Assembly: GCF_042453785.1 (NCBI RefSeq)
Contig: NC_091677.1
Span: forward strand, 4,559,501 to 4,623,500
Source of the DNA: Malus domestica
Taxonomy: Eukaryota > Streptophyta > Magnoliopsida > Rosales > Rosaceae
DNA: 64,000 bases
Direction: 5' to 3'
This document shows positions 20,886 to 31,601 of this stretch, one piece after another. The notes under the pieces were generated by a model. That model saw nothing but the letters and a program-made list of their open reading frames with translations, was not told the DNA's origin and made no database searches. A program made the translations under genes and the position numbers. Numbering within the stretch: the first letter of the stretch is position 1; every line of letters starts with the position of its first letter.

Positions 20886-23800
20886 TCAGCAACGACCGTT
20901 CCGAGCAAACCCTGCGATTAGTTTTGCAACGGAGGCGGGATTATCAACGTGAGGGAGATGACCGCTATCCGGTATTAGCCGCATGATTGCAGACGAAAGC
21001 TCACAACGCAGCCTCTGCATTTTGATTACAACAAGAAGAAGACTCATTAAGGAATGCATATATGTTGACATCTTAGCATGTGTTTCGGTTTCTACTTTAT
21101 AGCAACCGGCAATGTCAGTGGTCGCACAATACATTTCGCCTCAAGTTTTCCAAAACACTTCAAAAAGGCCTATCGAGTATTAGCAACGATTTTGAAGTAG
21201 GGTTTGCAATCTCTCGTGCGTTTTTTAAGATTAAGAGAATAAATTAAGTCCTCCATCATAAAATGATTGTGAAACATGCTTGGTTTAAGTACGACAGGAA
21301 AAGTTAAGTAGCAGGTAGGAGCTCAAAACTCACCAATATTTGTTTGTAGCTGATAATATTGTCTTGCTCGCTGCAAATCACTAGTACTTTCTGCTTCACC
21401 TGTAAAATAAGGTTTCAGAATACAAGCTTACTATTGCCTACCCGACTTGCGGAATTCTGCATACCACTTATATACCGTACTCATTAAGATGGGGAGAGTT
21501 TACCTGTTTTATTTGGGAAACGACATTATAGCCTCCACTACTCATAAAACTGACTGTTGCATCTTTCCACCAAGGCAGCAGACAGTGTAAGCGTCCGACC
21601 TAAATATGGCACGATCTCTGTTAGCTTTCCATTACACATACTTCAAAAATCTAAGACAAAGATGCCAAGATAAAAATTTCGACAATATACTAGATGCCTG
21701 TTTCAGTTGGAAACTTGAGTATATTAACAGAAAGATTATCTTACATTAGTCCAATCAAAGGTTGTAGCTAATGAAATGCCGTTGAAGGCCAGCATGTTTG
21801 CGTAGAAGCGTAAAGGGGTGCACTTCAATAAAGAAACCTGGTGAATAAAAAGATCAGAACATTAGGCAAGCAAGCTAAGAAAATTCACATAGGGTTGAAA
21901 TACCGCTGTAAGGGGACACCAACCCCAGCGTAGGCCGCAGCTTTAGGTAACTTTGCCATGTCTCCGGTGCCTTCTGCGTAGACGCTTGCATTGATTAAAA
22001 CCAGCTTTTCAACCTGAAAATAGAAAACAAGAATTAAATTTATCAAATGGACACTATATAATTTCTGAAACAACGCATCTAGAGCTAAAGAGCTCAATAT
22101 GATAGACACTCACAGCTACTGGATAGTGGTAAGCAAAGTCAATTGCAACAGAACCACCGAGGCTTGGTCCAACTAATACCATCGGTCTTCTGATGTAGGA
22201 CTTCCAAAACTATAATTCGAATGTGAAATCCAGTTATATCTCCGAGCTCAAACAATAAGATTAGATTCGAATTTTCTCAACAGATGATGAAAAATGTAGA
22301 CCATTTTCGACTTAAAGTAATTAACATAACAAAATATCAAAACCATTGCAGATAGACCGAAACAATATTCACTGGAGCAACAAAAGAATAAAGAAAATAA
22401 TATCACACTGCATATATACCTGATAGAGGTGATGCCGCTTGGTTGCCGCGCTGCATGGTGGACACCTTTCTAGTGCATATAACAGATAACAAATGATTAA
22501 ACGGATGAACATTAAGTACTTGTTGCAAGAAAGAGACTGGAAGTATATAATCATATCTAGCTGAAAAAAAAATAAAAAAAATAAAAAAATAAAATAAAAC
22601 AATGAGGAAAAGGCAGGTAAACGAACCTAAATCAGAGAAGCCCCACCCAAGAACATCAACAGCCCAAGCCTCCAACCCGGCCTCTTCAAGCAGGGGGTAC
22701 GCACACCTCCATTCTAAACAAGAACTAAAAGATACAAACATGACGAAACATGTTCAGCACGAAATCACCTTGTAACGGTCAATCTGCAATTTGCAAGCAT
22801 TACAAACCTGTCAAAGCAATGGAGGAGAACCACCGGATTGATCTCACTTTGTTTTCGAGGCCTTACACAACTACTCATGATACAACTTTCCGACGACGCA
22901 ATCTGCAATCGCAACCGGCTTGCCCCATTAGTCAAAATAAAAATCCCCGCCTAGGCGCTAAACGGCTGGCTACCGTCCCGATTAATGCCTAAGCGTTTGA
23001 AAATTAAGAAATGACGCTTAGACCTGTTGAGGCACCCGTTAGACCCGCCTAGGTCACGACTCAATTAGACATACAATATATAACTTTAATTTCACATTTT
23101 ATTTTTTCCAGTAAATTGTAAGAAACTTGTTGCATACTTAAATGAACACACATTATATCCTTGGTCCCCACGTTTTCATTATGTTCCAATACTTCATTCA
23201 TATGTCTTCTATTTTGTAGTTTATAATGAAATTATATATATTTTAAATATAAGCTACACTTATTTATGCGAAATATAACAGATTTACTTAAGTCCGCCTA
23301 GGCGCTAGGCCCTAACCTGCCGCCCGACTAGCGCCTAGGGTCTTTTAGAACCTTGGGCAGGGGTAATACCCCTACATTAAAGAAAGAAATGAGATATTAT
23401 TCAGAGTCAATGAGTAACTTCAAAATGGACGAGAAAATTGACAATCATCAGTTCATCACATGTCGTACTAGTTTTGTACTAAAGTGCTTTTATAAAAAGT
23501 GAGTATAAAAAAAAACTGAGCTCAAAAAGGTATTTGGTAAACATTTAAAAACAGCTTATTTTCATAGTTTTAGGTGAAAAAAGATGAAAACGTGAAACAA
23601 TAAAAATGAGCTTATTCTCACAGCACAGCAGAAACAATTTTTTTTTCAAAGCACAACAATACCAAACAAATCCGCCATGTGCCACATACAATTTCAATAA
23701 ATATTTCAACTCAATCACATACTAAAAATCCTACTTCTGTCACTGATCGCAACTAAAGTTTTATTAAACAAAAACTTGGAAAAATTAGTACCTTTAGCTT

Positions 23801-24841
23801 GATTATTTTGTTTTCACAAACCATAGTTTCATGCAAAGAATATTCCCACCATACGGAAATGACTATTATGGCCTTGTATCGTTCACTCCAAAGTTTAGTT
23901 GAGTTCACCGGAAAATGATCTATAGAATTCTAGGATTCCGTAATCGTGACCGTTCATCGTACATTACGCGGTCAGAAATCATTTCAAAATTTAAAATTTA
24001 AAATTAAATATAAATAGTATATAACAAAAATTGATTGCACGGTATACGATGAACGGTCACGATTACGGATGTCTGGAATCCCTACGAAAAGAATCTGTCA
24101 AGGATCAGATCCTTTTCCGAGTTCACCATCCCACGAACTGCAAAAAGTACTTTTTCCTTTCGTTGAATCACGTCAAATAATAAGGTAAAATACAAAATGC
24201 ACTTATCCAACCACTTTCCAGTTTTGGCTGAAAGCTCAAGCACTTCCCAGCCTTGGAGTTAGACGTTCTAGAAGAAGATGATGAAAATGGTAAGAATAGA
24301 GAATCCATTTAATCCTTAGAAAAATTGATTCCCTTACATTCATTTTCTTCTCAAAAGGTACACAAAAATAAAAATAAAAATAGCATGCGGAAATCATCTT
24401 CAGAATAAACCCACCAAGTTCTTCATGAAAAAATGTACATCATAATTAGTGGCATTAAGCATACATGGGTTATACGTGGATTAGACCAGTTTACGAGCTC
24501 ATCAAACACACACTCCCTCTAGTTCTAAATTAGTAAATTAGAGTAGTTTAAACTATCGTCTTTGTAAAGAAACGAAATTAGTGAGATTAACAAAAATGAG
24601 GAGATTAGCGCGTTACCGGCACAGGGAGCCTCTCCATCCTCTGAGCCAACGTTCTGGCATATGGGTCCTTAATTTTCTCAACCTCCTTTGGAAGGAACGA
24701 TGGGAACCCATTATTTGTACCTGCACCCCTCATATTGATCACCACACTCCTAAGGCTTCCATCTTTCTTTGCCATTAACGTACCCACCACCGCTTCCGGC
24801 GGTGGCGACAGTGGGGCAGAACACCACATTAGCGGCATCAT
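20886..24841 (-). CDS. Alpha/beta hydrolase, copy A
   Basis: Ten exons: 24617-24841, 22808-22902, 22627-22724, 22420-22469, 22114-22209, 21924-22013, 21745-21837, 21504-21599, 21334-21399 and 20886-21014. All have GT-AG borders and consistent phases, giving 345 residues. The start is the only in-frame ATG upstream of the conserved part (MMPLMWCSAP). The fold shows an 'PVVLLHCFDSS' oxyanion strand, the nucleophile elbow 'LVGPSLGGSVA' (Ser172), an acid 'CSEQDNI' (Asp294) and 'DSGHLPHVDNP' (His322), so the catalytic triad is complete. The substrate is not evident; relatives are esterases, lipases or epoxide hydrolases. Its first intron (22903-24616) has collected three insertions absent from copy B. 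Confidence 0.87.
22935..23356. mobile_element. Copy-A-specific insertion with 'cgcctaggcgcta' ends
   Basis: About 420 bp between 'ttagtca' and 'caggggtaatacccc' is absent at 35376-35390 in copy B. Both ends carry forms of 'cgcctaggcgc' in inverted order, as in widespread plant non-autonomous DNA transposons. The exact border and class are not clear. Confidence 0.65.
23466..23675. mobile_element. Copy-A-specific MITE
   Basis: About 210 bp with 'aaagtgcttttataaaaag', 'ggtatttggtaaac' and, at the right, 'gcacaacaataccaaacaaa' lies between 'cacatgtc' and 'catgtgccacatac'. Copy B lacks it (35487-35500). The sequence style fits a hAT MITE; borders are approximate. Confidence 0.7.
23910..24118. mobile_element. 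MULE-type MITE with 9-bp target duplication
   Basis: 209 bp from GGAAAATGATC to GATCCTTTTCC, flanked by GAGTTCACC at 23901-23909 and 24119-24127. Internal arms 'cgtgaccgttcatcgtac' pair with 'acgatgaacggtcacg'. It is absent from copy B near 35716-35730 and is the same family as 10398-10602. Confidence 0.88.
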
Positions 24842-25118
24842 TCTGATTCTTCCGTTGATCTGGCAGCTGCACAGCAAAATGCCGTGCGGATTGTGCAGCT
24901 GGTTTTTGCTTTCCACTGAAGTGAAAAACTAGAGAGAGAGAGAGTGTGTGCTGCCAAATAGAAAAACAAAACAAAACAGGAAGGAGAGGGGATTTCTACT
25001 TGGATTGCTTAGGGCGTGACAGCACAGTAAGGTGCTCAGAAATTTGTCAACTTTGACGGCCGTAGTTTCGTTGAACGGCTCACGTCTCATCCTGATTTAC
25101 GCACTTGATGGTGAACTC

Positions 25119-25609
25119 TGTTGGGGCTTAAAAAGACTTCACTATTTTTGGAGATGTTTATCTTATAAAAAAGAATGTAATGCAGCGGAATTGATAGGCA
25201 AGAGAAAGAAAGAACACTCAATGTATTACACAAGATTTTTATTCACTCACAAACTTAGTACAAGACGAAACACTCAAACACTCTTATAAGCTTTGTTACT
25301 TCTTCTCACTTCACACTACTTGCTCTCTTGGTTGTTTCAAATGGTGTGGATGCCTTCTCCTTTTATAGGCATGGATGGAACCTTGGAGAAGCATGGAAGC
25401 ATCATGCTAGAGATATTTAGATAATTCCACTACCTTCCTATGCGAGAATTATCTACACTAATCTTGTATGTTGGTGGAATCCTCACCATTCTTCTAGACT
25501 CTTCCACCAACTTGAATTTTGCTAGAATTCTCTAGTATGCGCATGGATCTTTTTTTGTGCATGGGCTAGATCCATTATCTTTGAGCCAAGACAAGATTAC
25601 AATTCAACA
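25119..25609. mobile_element. Solo LTR with 5-bp target duplication
   Basis: 491 bp from TGTTGGGGCTTAAAAAG to ACAATTCAACA, flanked by AACTC at 25114-25118 and 25610-25614. Copy B has a single AACTC at 37853-37857 with no insertion. 'ttttataggc' near 25360 may be a TATA region. TG...CA ends and a 5-bp duplication fit a copia- or gypsy-type LTR left by intra-element recombination. Confidence 0.92.
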
Positions 25610-26721
25610 AACTCGTCTAAATTTACCTTACGTGCAAACCTCCGACAACTCGATGATAAAAAGTGAATTTAGGTAGCCAAGGGGTGTCAGATGTCAAATT
25701 TTGAGATGGGCTAAGTCTTCATACTATATATGCTATTTTTCTCTCAAAAAAAGCATGGGTTTGTCTTTGTTCTTGTGTGCGAGAGCAGCAACTCGTATAA
25801 GGCAACTAACTCAATCGCATGACATTAACATTGATTATGATCAACTAAATGTAGAGAATCTTGCTATATTTTAAGGGGTGTCGGACGAGAAATTTTTCAA
25901 AGTCACCGGTATTCAAACGGATACTCTATGTTGAGAAGTTCGAGTTCTGATCTGTGCATAGGCAGTGATCATAGAAGGGTCGATCAGAGGACTTGACATC
26001 TTCTTCAATTGTGTAAAGAGGGGGAGTTCCATGGGAAGAGGAAAGTTCAAAAAAAGAGAAAGAAAAGAAGATTGAATGGATTATCCCAAACCCTGCCTCC
26101 GGCACTATTGCATGAACCATTTATGATGACCGCGTCTAGGTGGATTGTGGTGTGTCATAAAATAAGTGGAGGGGCACAAAAAAATATATTTTTGTCACTG
26201 TAACGAAGTTAAATCTTGTATAGACTTGATAAGTTAATTTTAGTTTAGTTTAGTTTAGTTTCGTTTAGTTTGAAATGCAAATTTTGGGCTACTACTGATA
26301 TTTCAGTTGCATTGTCATAAAAGTCGCATTGGTGTTGATGGTTGAAAATTGGCTGTCGACGCTGGTGGAGTAACTATTGGTCTGTTCTTGCTCGTGGAAT
26401 CTGTGGAGCAAGTCTAGTTCATCTCTTGCTGATGGAACATAATATTTAAAACTACATTTTTCTATCCTTTTCCTCCTGTACCCTTCCAAGACGCAGTACG
26501 CAAAAACAACAATATTATAGGGAGTCGCTTGTCGACTACCTAACGCACTCTTCCTCCTCTTTTATTCGAGCTTAGAACCGGTAGTGTAAGATAAATTTAT
26601 ACAGGCAAAATTAAGACGCAATACACAACTAACCTTGTATTTTATCACATAAACCTTCACTTTTTTCGGTTATTTAGCTGTTAGTTTTTGTTGAGCGAGA
26701 AAAGTGAAGGTTTATGTAAAA

Positions 26722-26869
26722 CGGGTGTGATATCCACACACCCTATTTTACTTCTCACACACTTTTTTAATTTTCTGCCCTCAGATCGAATGAATTGAAG
26801 AAGATCAACGGACATAAATTATCAAGAGGTGTGTGAGAAGTAAAATGAGATGTGTGGATAGCACACCCC
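26722..26869. mobile_element. MULE-type fold-back MITE
   Basis: 148 bp with about 40-bp inverted arms (CGGGTGTGATATCCACACAC and GGATAGCACACCCC side), flanked by the 9-bp repeat TATGTAAAA at 26713-26721 and 26870-26878. Copy B has one TATGTAAAA near 38919 and no insertion, so this is a filled/empty pair. Confidence 0.9.
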
Positions 26870-27391
26870 TATGTAAAAATTTCTTTGAAGATGCTTTGCC
26901 CCGACCAGGCTCACAAGTCATCAATATAACCATTGATACAACGGTCCAGTCCCTCTCATGTGATGGGCACAACTGGTCTCACGCGGGTTCTACTACCGGT
27001 CATGTGTTAAATACAAGTTATACAACTAGCGGACACAATAACTTCTCCATGAAAATAGACAAATAAAGGAAGAACTAAATCAAGTAGTTGGAAAATAAAT
27101 GAGGTTGAAGAAGTGAGAAAAACAGAAAACAGTATATTTTACTAGATCATGCTGCAATGGTGCAAAATACTCGTTCAATGTCACTTGTACTTGTAATTTG
27201 AACGGGGTTCTTTGGAGGCATGACTCAGCCCTTAGGGCTTCTTCTCAGCCACAAAAATCAGACATAGTAGCTCTCCATTTATATCTCCAACGACCACTAG
27301 GGACCTACCATTACATTACAGGACAGTGATGGCATTTTATAATAAAACCAAACTTTTCCAGGGACCTACATGTAATAAAAGTTAGCAGTCC

Positions 27392-27542
27392 TACCAATGC
27401 TTGGTGGTTGAAATAGTAAGGAGCTTGTTCCCCTTAAGCAAGATCTCAGGTTTGAGCTTTGACCCTCCCTCGAATCGGGTCCCGACTCGGCTCGAGGGAT
27501 TAGTCATCGCCAATGTGCGGGGATACCATGGATTCATCCAAA
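27392..27542 (+). mobile_element. SINE-like insertion with 14-15 bp target duplication
   Basis: 151 bp flanked by AAAAGTTAGCAGTCC (27377-27391 and 27543-27557). Copy B has the single uninterrupted site at 39411-39425. Near the 5' end 'tggttgaaatag' and, about 35 bp further, 'ggtttgagctt' resemble degenerate pol III A and B boxes. No long A tail is present. Confidence 0.8.
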
Positions 27543-28498
27543 AAAAGTTAGCAGTCCGGTCCTTGAGTCCTTGTCAAATGTGAACTTCTGTTAACCTGGA
27601 CTGGACCAGAAAAAATGAAATACAATGTACTTTGGGACTCCATTTTGACAAGTCTTGCTGAACACTGAACAATCTTACTGCGACTTAGACATCGACTTAG
27701 AGAGGAAAAAGCGGATGCAGCCGGGAATATATCAACGTATCTATCTCTTGCTCATCACGTGACTTCCTTTATTTTGTTTGTGAATGAAACGCTTGCTCAT
27801 GTGACGAGTGTGACAGAGACAATCGTGTATATCTCTGGTTACATGCAAAGGAGTCCCCAACTTCAAATACATTGGCCTTTCAAGCCCTTCTGAAGAATTT
27901 TTCTTGCAACCAGTGATTTACCGCATGTGTGTCTCAAGCGTCACGTGACCTTATGATGAATCACCAGTTACAAGAGATGAAACTTTGACTTGGTATGGAC
28001 TACTGGTGCCAAATCTACTCACATGGTATCGTAGCCTTGAGTTTGCAGCAACGGCTGAAGCAGAGGACTTTATGACAGAATCACCACCCAATTTTGACAA
28101 ACTTGAAGACAAACAGATTCAGCAAAAGCACATAAAGTTGCATACGAAAATCTGCTTCGCTCAATCTTATATCAGTTAGGACATCCAATGCAGAGGTCAG
28201 AAAAGTAAACCGAATTCAGCACATTACAAACGATACACACGCGAAAACTTGCTTCATTCAATCTTATATCAGTTAGGACTTAGGATATCCAATGCAGAGG
28301 TCAGAAAAGAAAACCGAATTCATCACATAACAAACGTTATACACACGAAAACTACCGAGGGAAAGAATCCCTTTTCAATTTTCATGGGGGAATCCTGGCC
28401 TGTTGTAACAATCAAAACATATATGAGCATGAAATGAAAAGCCTTCCTTGGCTGTAAACAATAACATGACAATAGTCACAATACCACTTATTATGCTG

Positions 28499-29327
28499 TC
28501 ACCTCCTGCTGGAATTTTGTAATGATTTCGGGGATCCCTCGAAGAGATCCAAGAGGTAATTTTGCAAATCGTCCGCACTGTACTTGATGAGCTTGTCACT
28601 TATGTCGTTTGAATGTCTTCCCACGAATGTCCTATAAGCTTGGATTACATTCAGGGATGCTGAGATTTACACATCTTCTCGAAGCTGAGGATCTGGAATG
28701 AACCATGTTGTTTGGCTCTTGTAGATCTCTTCGAACACAAGATAAAAGCTGTGGAGCCTTTCCTTGAGGGTTTTTGAGATAGAATTTGAACCGGGATTCT
28801 GAATGCCTCCTCTTTGAGCAAATTAAGGATGGAACTCCAACTAGATCTCTGGTAATGCTTGCTGTTGAACTTTCCCGTTGCACTTCCGAAGCCAGCCGTC
28901 TCCGAAAATGGGCCTCAGTTCATCCCCCTTAACCTTCTGAGCCATGTACCATAGATTGTTCATCAAAAATACGTGGTGCAAGGAAGGATCCTTATATAAC
29001 CTGGACTTTTCGTCAAGGTTGCCTTCCAGAGTTGAAGTGATCGGAAGTGGCGAACCATTGGGAAAATTCTGCCTGGAGAATCAGTGGGTTTGTTCTCCTC
29101 GTCTGAGGTAGGACTCGTGTCAGGCGACAGCGAAATGGAATCAGCATCAGCACTGTCCTCAAAGAGAAAATTAAGGGTCTCTCCATAGTCTGTGAGAATC
29201 CTCAAGTAATTCATCACATATTTGGTGAGAGGATGTATTCCTCCTCCAGCAACAGGGTTACTAAATGTTGCCTTCACAGACTCACCCAATTTCATCAGAA
29301 CCACATGACATTCAATTCTTACAGAAG
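28499..29327 (-). pseudogene. 3' fragment of EXO70, copy A
   Basis: It matches the last third of the complete EXO70 gene at 40289-42241 and stops at the duplication breakpoint. Compared with copy B it has a 36-nt in-frame deletion near 29260, a 4-nt deletion in 'gttgaagtgatcgg' near 29030, a 5-nt deletion near 28853 and a 1-nt deletion near 28806, so the frame is lost several times. There is no promoter or N-terminus. This marks copy A as the non-functional remnant. Confidence 0.92.
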
Positions 29328-29708
29328 TATCCCATTAGAGGTTTCCTCTGAAGAGATTTGGAGTTGAACTGAAAATTATACTTTCCAAGAGAGCTACTCC
29401 ATGCTACCTTATTTACTAGTACGAGGACCTAACTACAACTCCCCAGCTCAAATAAATTACTCTAACTTTAAATTTTATTCCTCCTCCAGCAACAGGGTTA
29501 CTAAATGTTGCCTTCACAGACTCACCCAATTTCATCAGAACCACATGACATTCAATTCTTACAGAAGTATCCCATTAGAGGTTTCCTCTGAAGAGATTTG
29601 GAGTTGAACTGAAAATTATACTTTCCAAGAGAGCTACTCCATGCTACCTTATTTACTAGTACGAGGACCTAACTACAACTCCCCAGCTCAAATAAATTAC
29701 TCTAACTT
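29236..29708. repeat. Exact 240-bp tandem duplication at the segmental junction
   Basis: 29236-29468 is identical base for base to 29476-29708 (233 bp, period 240). Each copy holds EXO70 coding sequence, the 19-bp filler and WDR12 intron sequence, so the A/B junction is present twice. The shared 'tatt' at both borders fits a microhomology-mediated event. Confidence 0.95.
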
Positions 29709-29850
29709 GGTGTGATGGCAAGTGCCTTCGCCCATGAGCGGTAGGTCTCGGGTTCGAGACTTGGGAGCAGCCTCTCCATAAATGGGGGTAAGGCTAGCCG
29801 ACATTCACCTCTCCCAGACCCTGCGTAAAGCGGGAGCCTTGTGCACTGGG
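29708..29850 (+). mobile_element. tRNA-derived SINE resembling Au SINE
   Basis: It starts 'ggtgtgatggcaagtgcctt', has a B box GGTTCGAGAC at 29751-29760, and continues 'gggggtaaggctagccgaca' and 'cgggagccttgtgcactggg'. Those 3' features are shared with the plant Au SINE group. It sits at the right edge of the second 240-bp copy, where it replaces about 14 bp present in copy A (after 18257). Confidence 0.8.
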
Positions 29851-29978
29851 AACAGATATATCCTTATTTTTTACTTACATCACCTAGCATCATGTGAACG
29901 GTAAATTTATTAGCCATGCAGATTGTAGGATAAGAAATGAAGCAATGAAGTACACATTACAAATTGTGATGTGCGTAC

Positions 29979-31152
29979 CTGGGACCACAGCCCGTATATA
30001 TTTGATCTCCAATATCCTCTCCTGTCATAGTCACAAACCCATCATTAGATATCAAATAAGAAGGCGGATAAAATGACAATGATGAAAGTTACTTCTCCCA
30101 AATCAGCTTGTTAGAGCAACATATGCAACCCTAGACCTGCACTTGACACTAAAGCACAAAAAATAAACCCTAATTCCAAACTCAACCAGTAAATTTAAAC
30201 GCAATAAATAATCGGTGAAATCAATTTTTCATAGTTGTGAAACCGAAAAAATAATTGAAAAACTCATATTATGTGGCTAACTGGAATAATTTATCCAATT
30301 AGCTTAACTCTTGTTGGTTTCTTAGCCCCAGTTTGGATTCAGAACTTCAAAACGGGATTTAATGGTATACGGAATGTACAAATCCCAAATCTTTCAAGTA
30401 TCCCATTTGGCAACTCTGAAACTGAATTTCCTGAGTTCAATTTACGCCTAACAAGGTGTAGTTCAGAAAACCCCGCTAACGAATGGAAATCGATGTTTCT
30501 TTTTCTCAAAGTTTACTTCAGTTTGTTTTAAGATGGAACAAGTAAATTACAAATCTGCAGTGAAACCCTATCATTAACCAAGCTGATAACTTTCTAACTT
30601 CCACTGTTCCAATCCCGTCATTTATTACCATTCTCTCAGTTCACTTTTATCCATTCTCTCAGCATTGCTTTCTATTTCACGTTGCTTGCAATTGCATAAC
30701 ATACAGCATTTTATCAGACAACTTAAGCACACAATTCACACAACAAATTGCAAATTGAATCCGAAAAATTGGAGATACACACCGCGGAAATGTTCTTGGC
30801 AAGAAGGAACTTTTCAAGCCACATCCGAACCAGCTCATTCTTGATAAGGAAATCGAAAGGCTCCGATTCCCAATAAGGGTTTACTGATCACAATCACCAA
30901 TCAAAGCTTTAGAACACCAAAAAGTAAAATCCTTTTCTTAGAGAATCAATCGCGGAGGGAAAAACACGTGTAAGCACATGAGAGGCTACCTGATGTAATG
31001 AGATTGTTGACGACGGTGGAGAGGCCGAAGCGGGTGAGACTGGCGGGGATGGAAATGGAGGATTCTGGAACTTTGTAGGGGTGGCCGAGGTCCGTTTTGA
31101 AGAGGACGAGGACCAACAGCGACGGCTCTTCAGAATTTCCGTCGGCTTCCAT
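29979..31152 (-). pseudogene. 5' fragment of WDR12, copy B
   Basis: Exons 1 (30990-31152), 2 (30783-30883) and a shortened exon 3 (29979-30021) are present; exons 4-13 are absent because the duplication began in intron 3. Exon 3 has lost 64 nt between two 'tgggac' repeats, which shifts the frame. The start codon and NLE-domain beginning (VLFKTDLGHPYKVPESSISI) remain. The promoter side is retained, so transcription is possible but no WDR12 protein can result. Confidence 0.9.
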
Positions 31153-31601
31153 CGCTTTGCTTCTGGCGGAAGAGATCGTAGAGAGAGAAAGAGGAGGAGG
31201 AGGTGGAGGTGGAGAGAGAGAGAGAGAGAGAGAGAGAGGTGGTAGCAGGGAAGGAAACTAGGGTTTAGTAACTGAAAGTAACAAGAGCCGTTCGCAACGC
31301 ACCGTTTTGGTTAAGAGAGAAAATTATTTTTCCAATATTTAGTGGATTTTTGAACCAATAATTGTTTAGTTCTTTAAAATATATGATAGTAATTTAGTAA
31401 ATAAGAAGACAAATAATATATTAGCTAGAGCAATGTTTTGTTCTTGCACCAAGCTCGAATCTTCTCTCGTTGTTTAAATTAATTTAAAGTACAATGTGAG
31501 TAAACATTTAAAGTGTAAAACACACCAATGTTCTAAATGAAACCTGAATTATCCGAATATCGGAAGTAGAAATAAATTTGACTATGGATTTGAGCCATAG
31601 C

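Larger units (their letters stand above)
25615..28498. other. Intergenic region between hydrolase A and the EXO70 fragment
   Basis: No supported gene. It matches 37858-40288 with several per cent visible differences and indels, apart from the MITE at 26722 and the SINE at 27392. A minus-strand open frame near 26292-26489 (MEGYRRKRIEK...) is open in both copies but diverges without obvious constraint. About 28150-28340 holds two to three imperfect copies of a ~90-bp unit with 'atgcagaggtcagaaaag', also seen in copy B (39950-40140). The last ~120 bp correspond to the EXO70 3' untranslated region. Confidence 0.6.
18141..29327. repeat. Tandem segmental duplication, copy A
   Basis: This block is directly repeated at 29339-41163. 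Matching points: 18771/30271, 19582/31152, 20886/33342, 22420/34876, 24841/37533, 25114/37853, 27543/39411 and 28499/40289. The changing offset is explained by insertions private to one copy. It starts inside WDR12 intron 3 and ends inside the EXO70 coding region. It contains WDR12 exons 1-3, hydrolase gene A and a 3' EXO70 fragment. Confidence 0.95.

Noticed and set aside
24605-24974. Longer N-terminus for hydrolase A (MESKNQLHNPHG...) and B (MFCFSIWQHPHT...)
   Set aside because: These begin at GTG/TTG, and the two copies differ by frameshifts there. The shared ATG at 24841/37533 is better.
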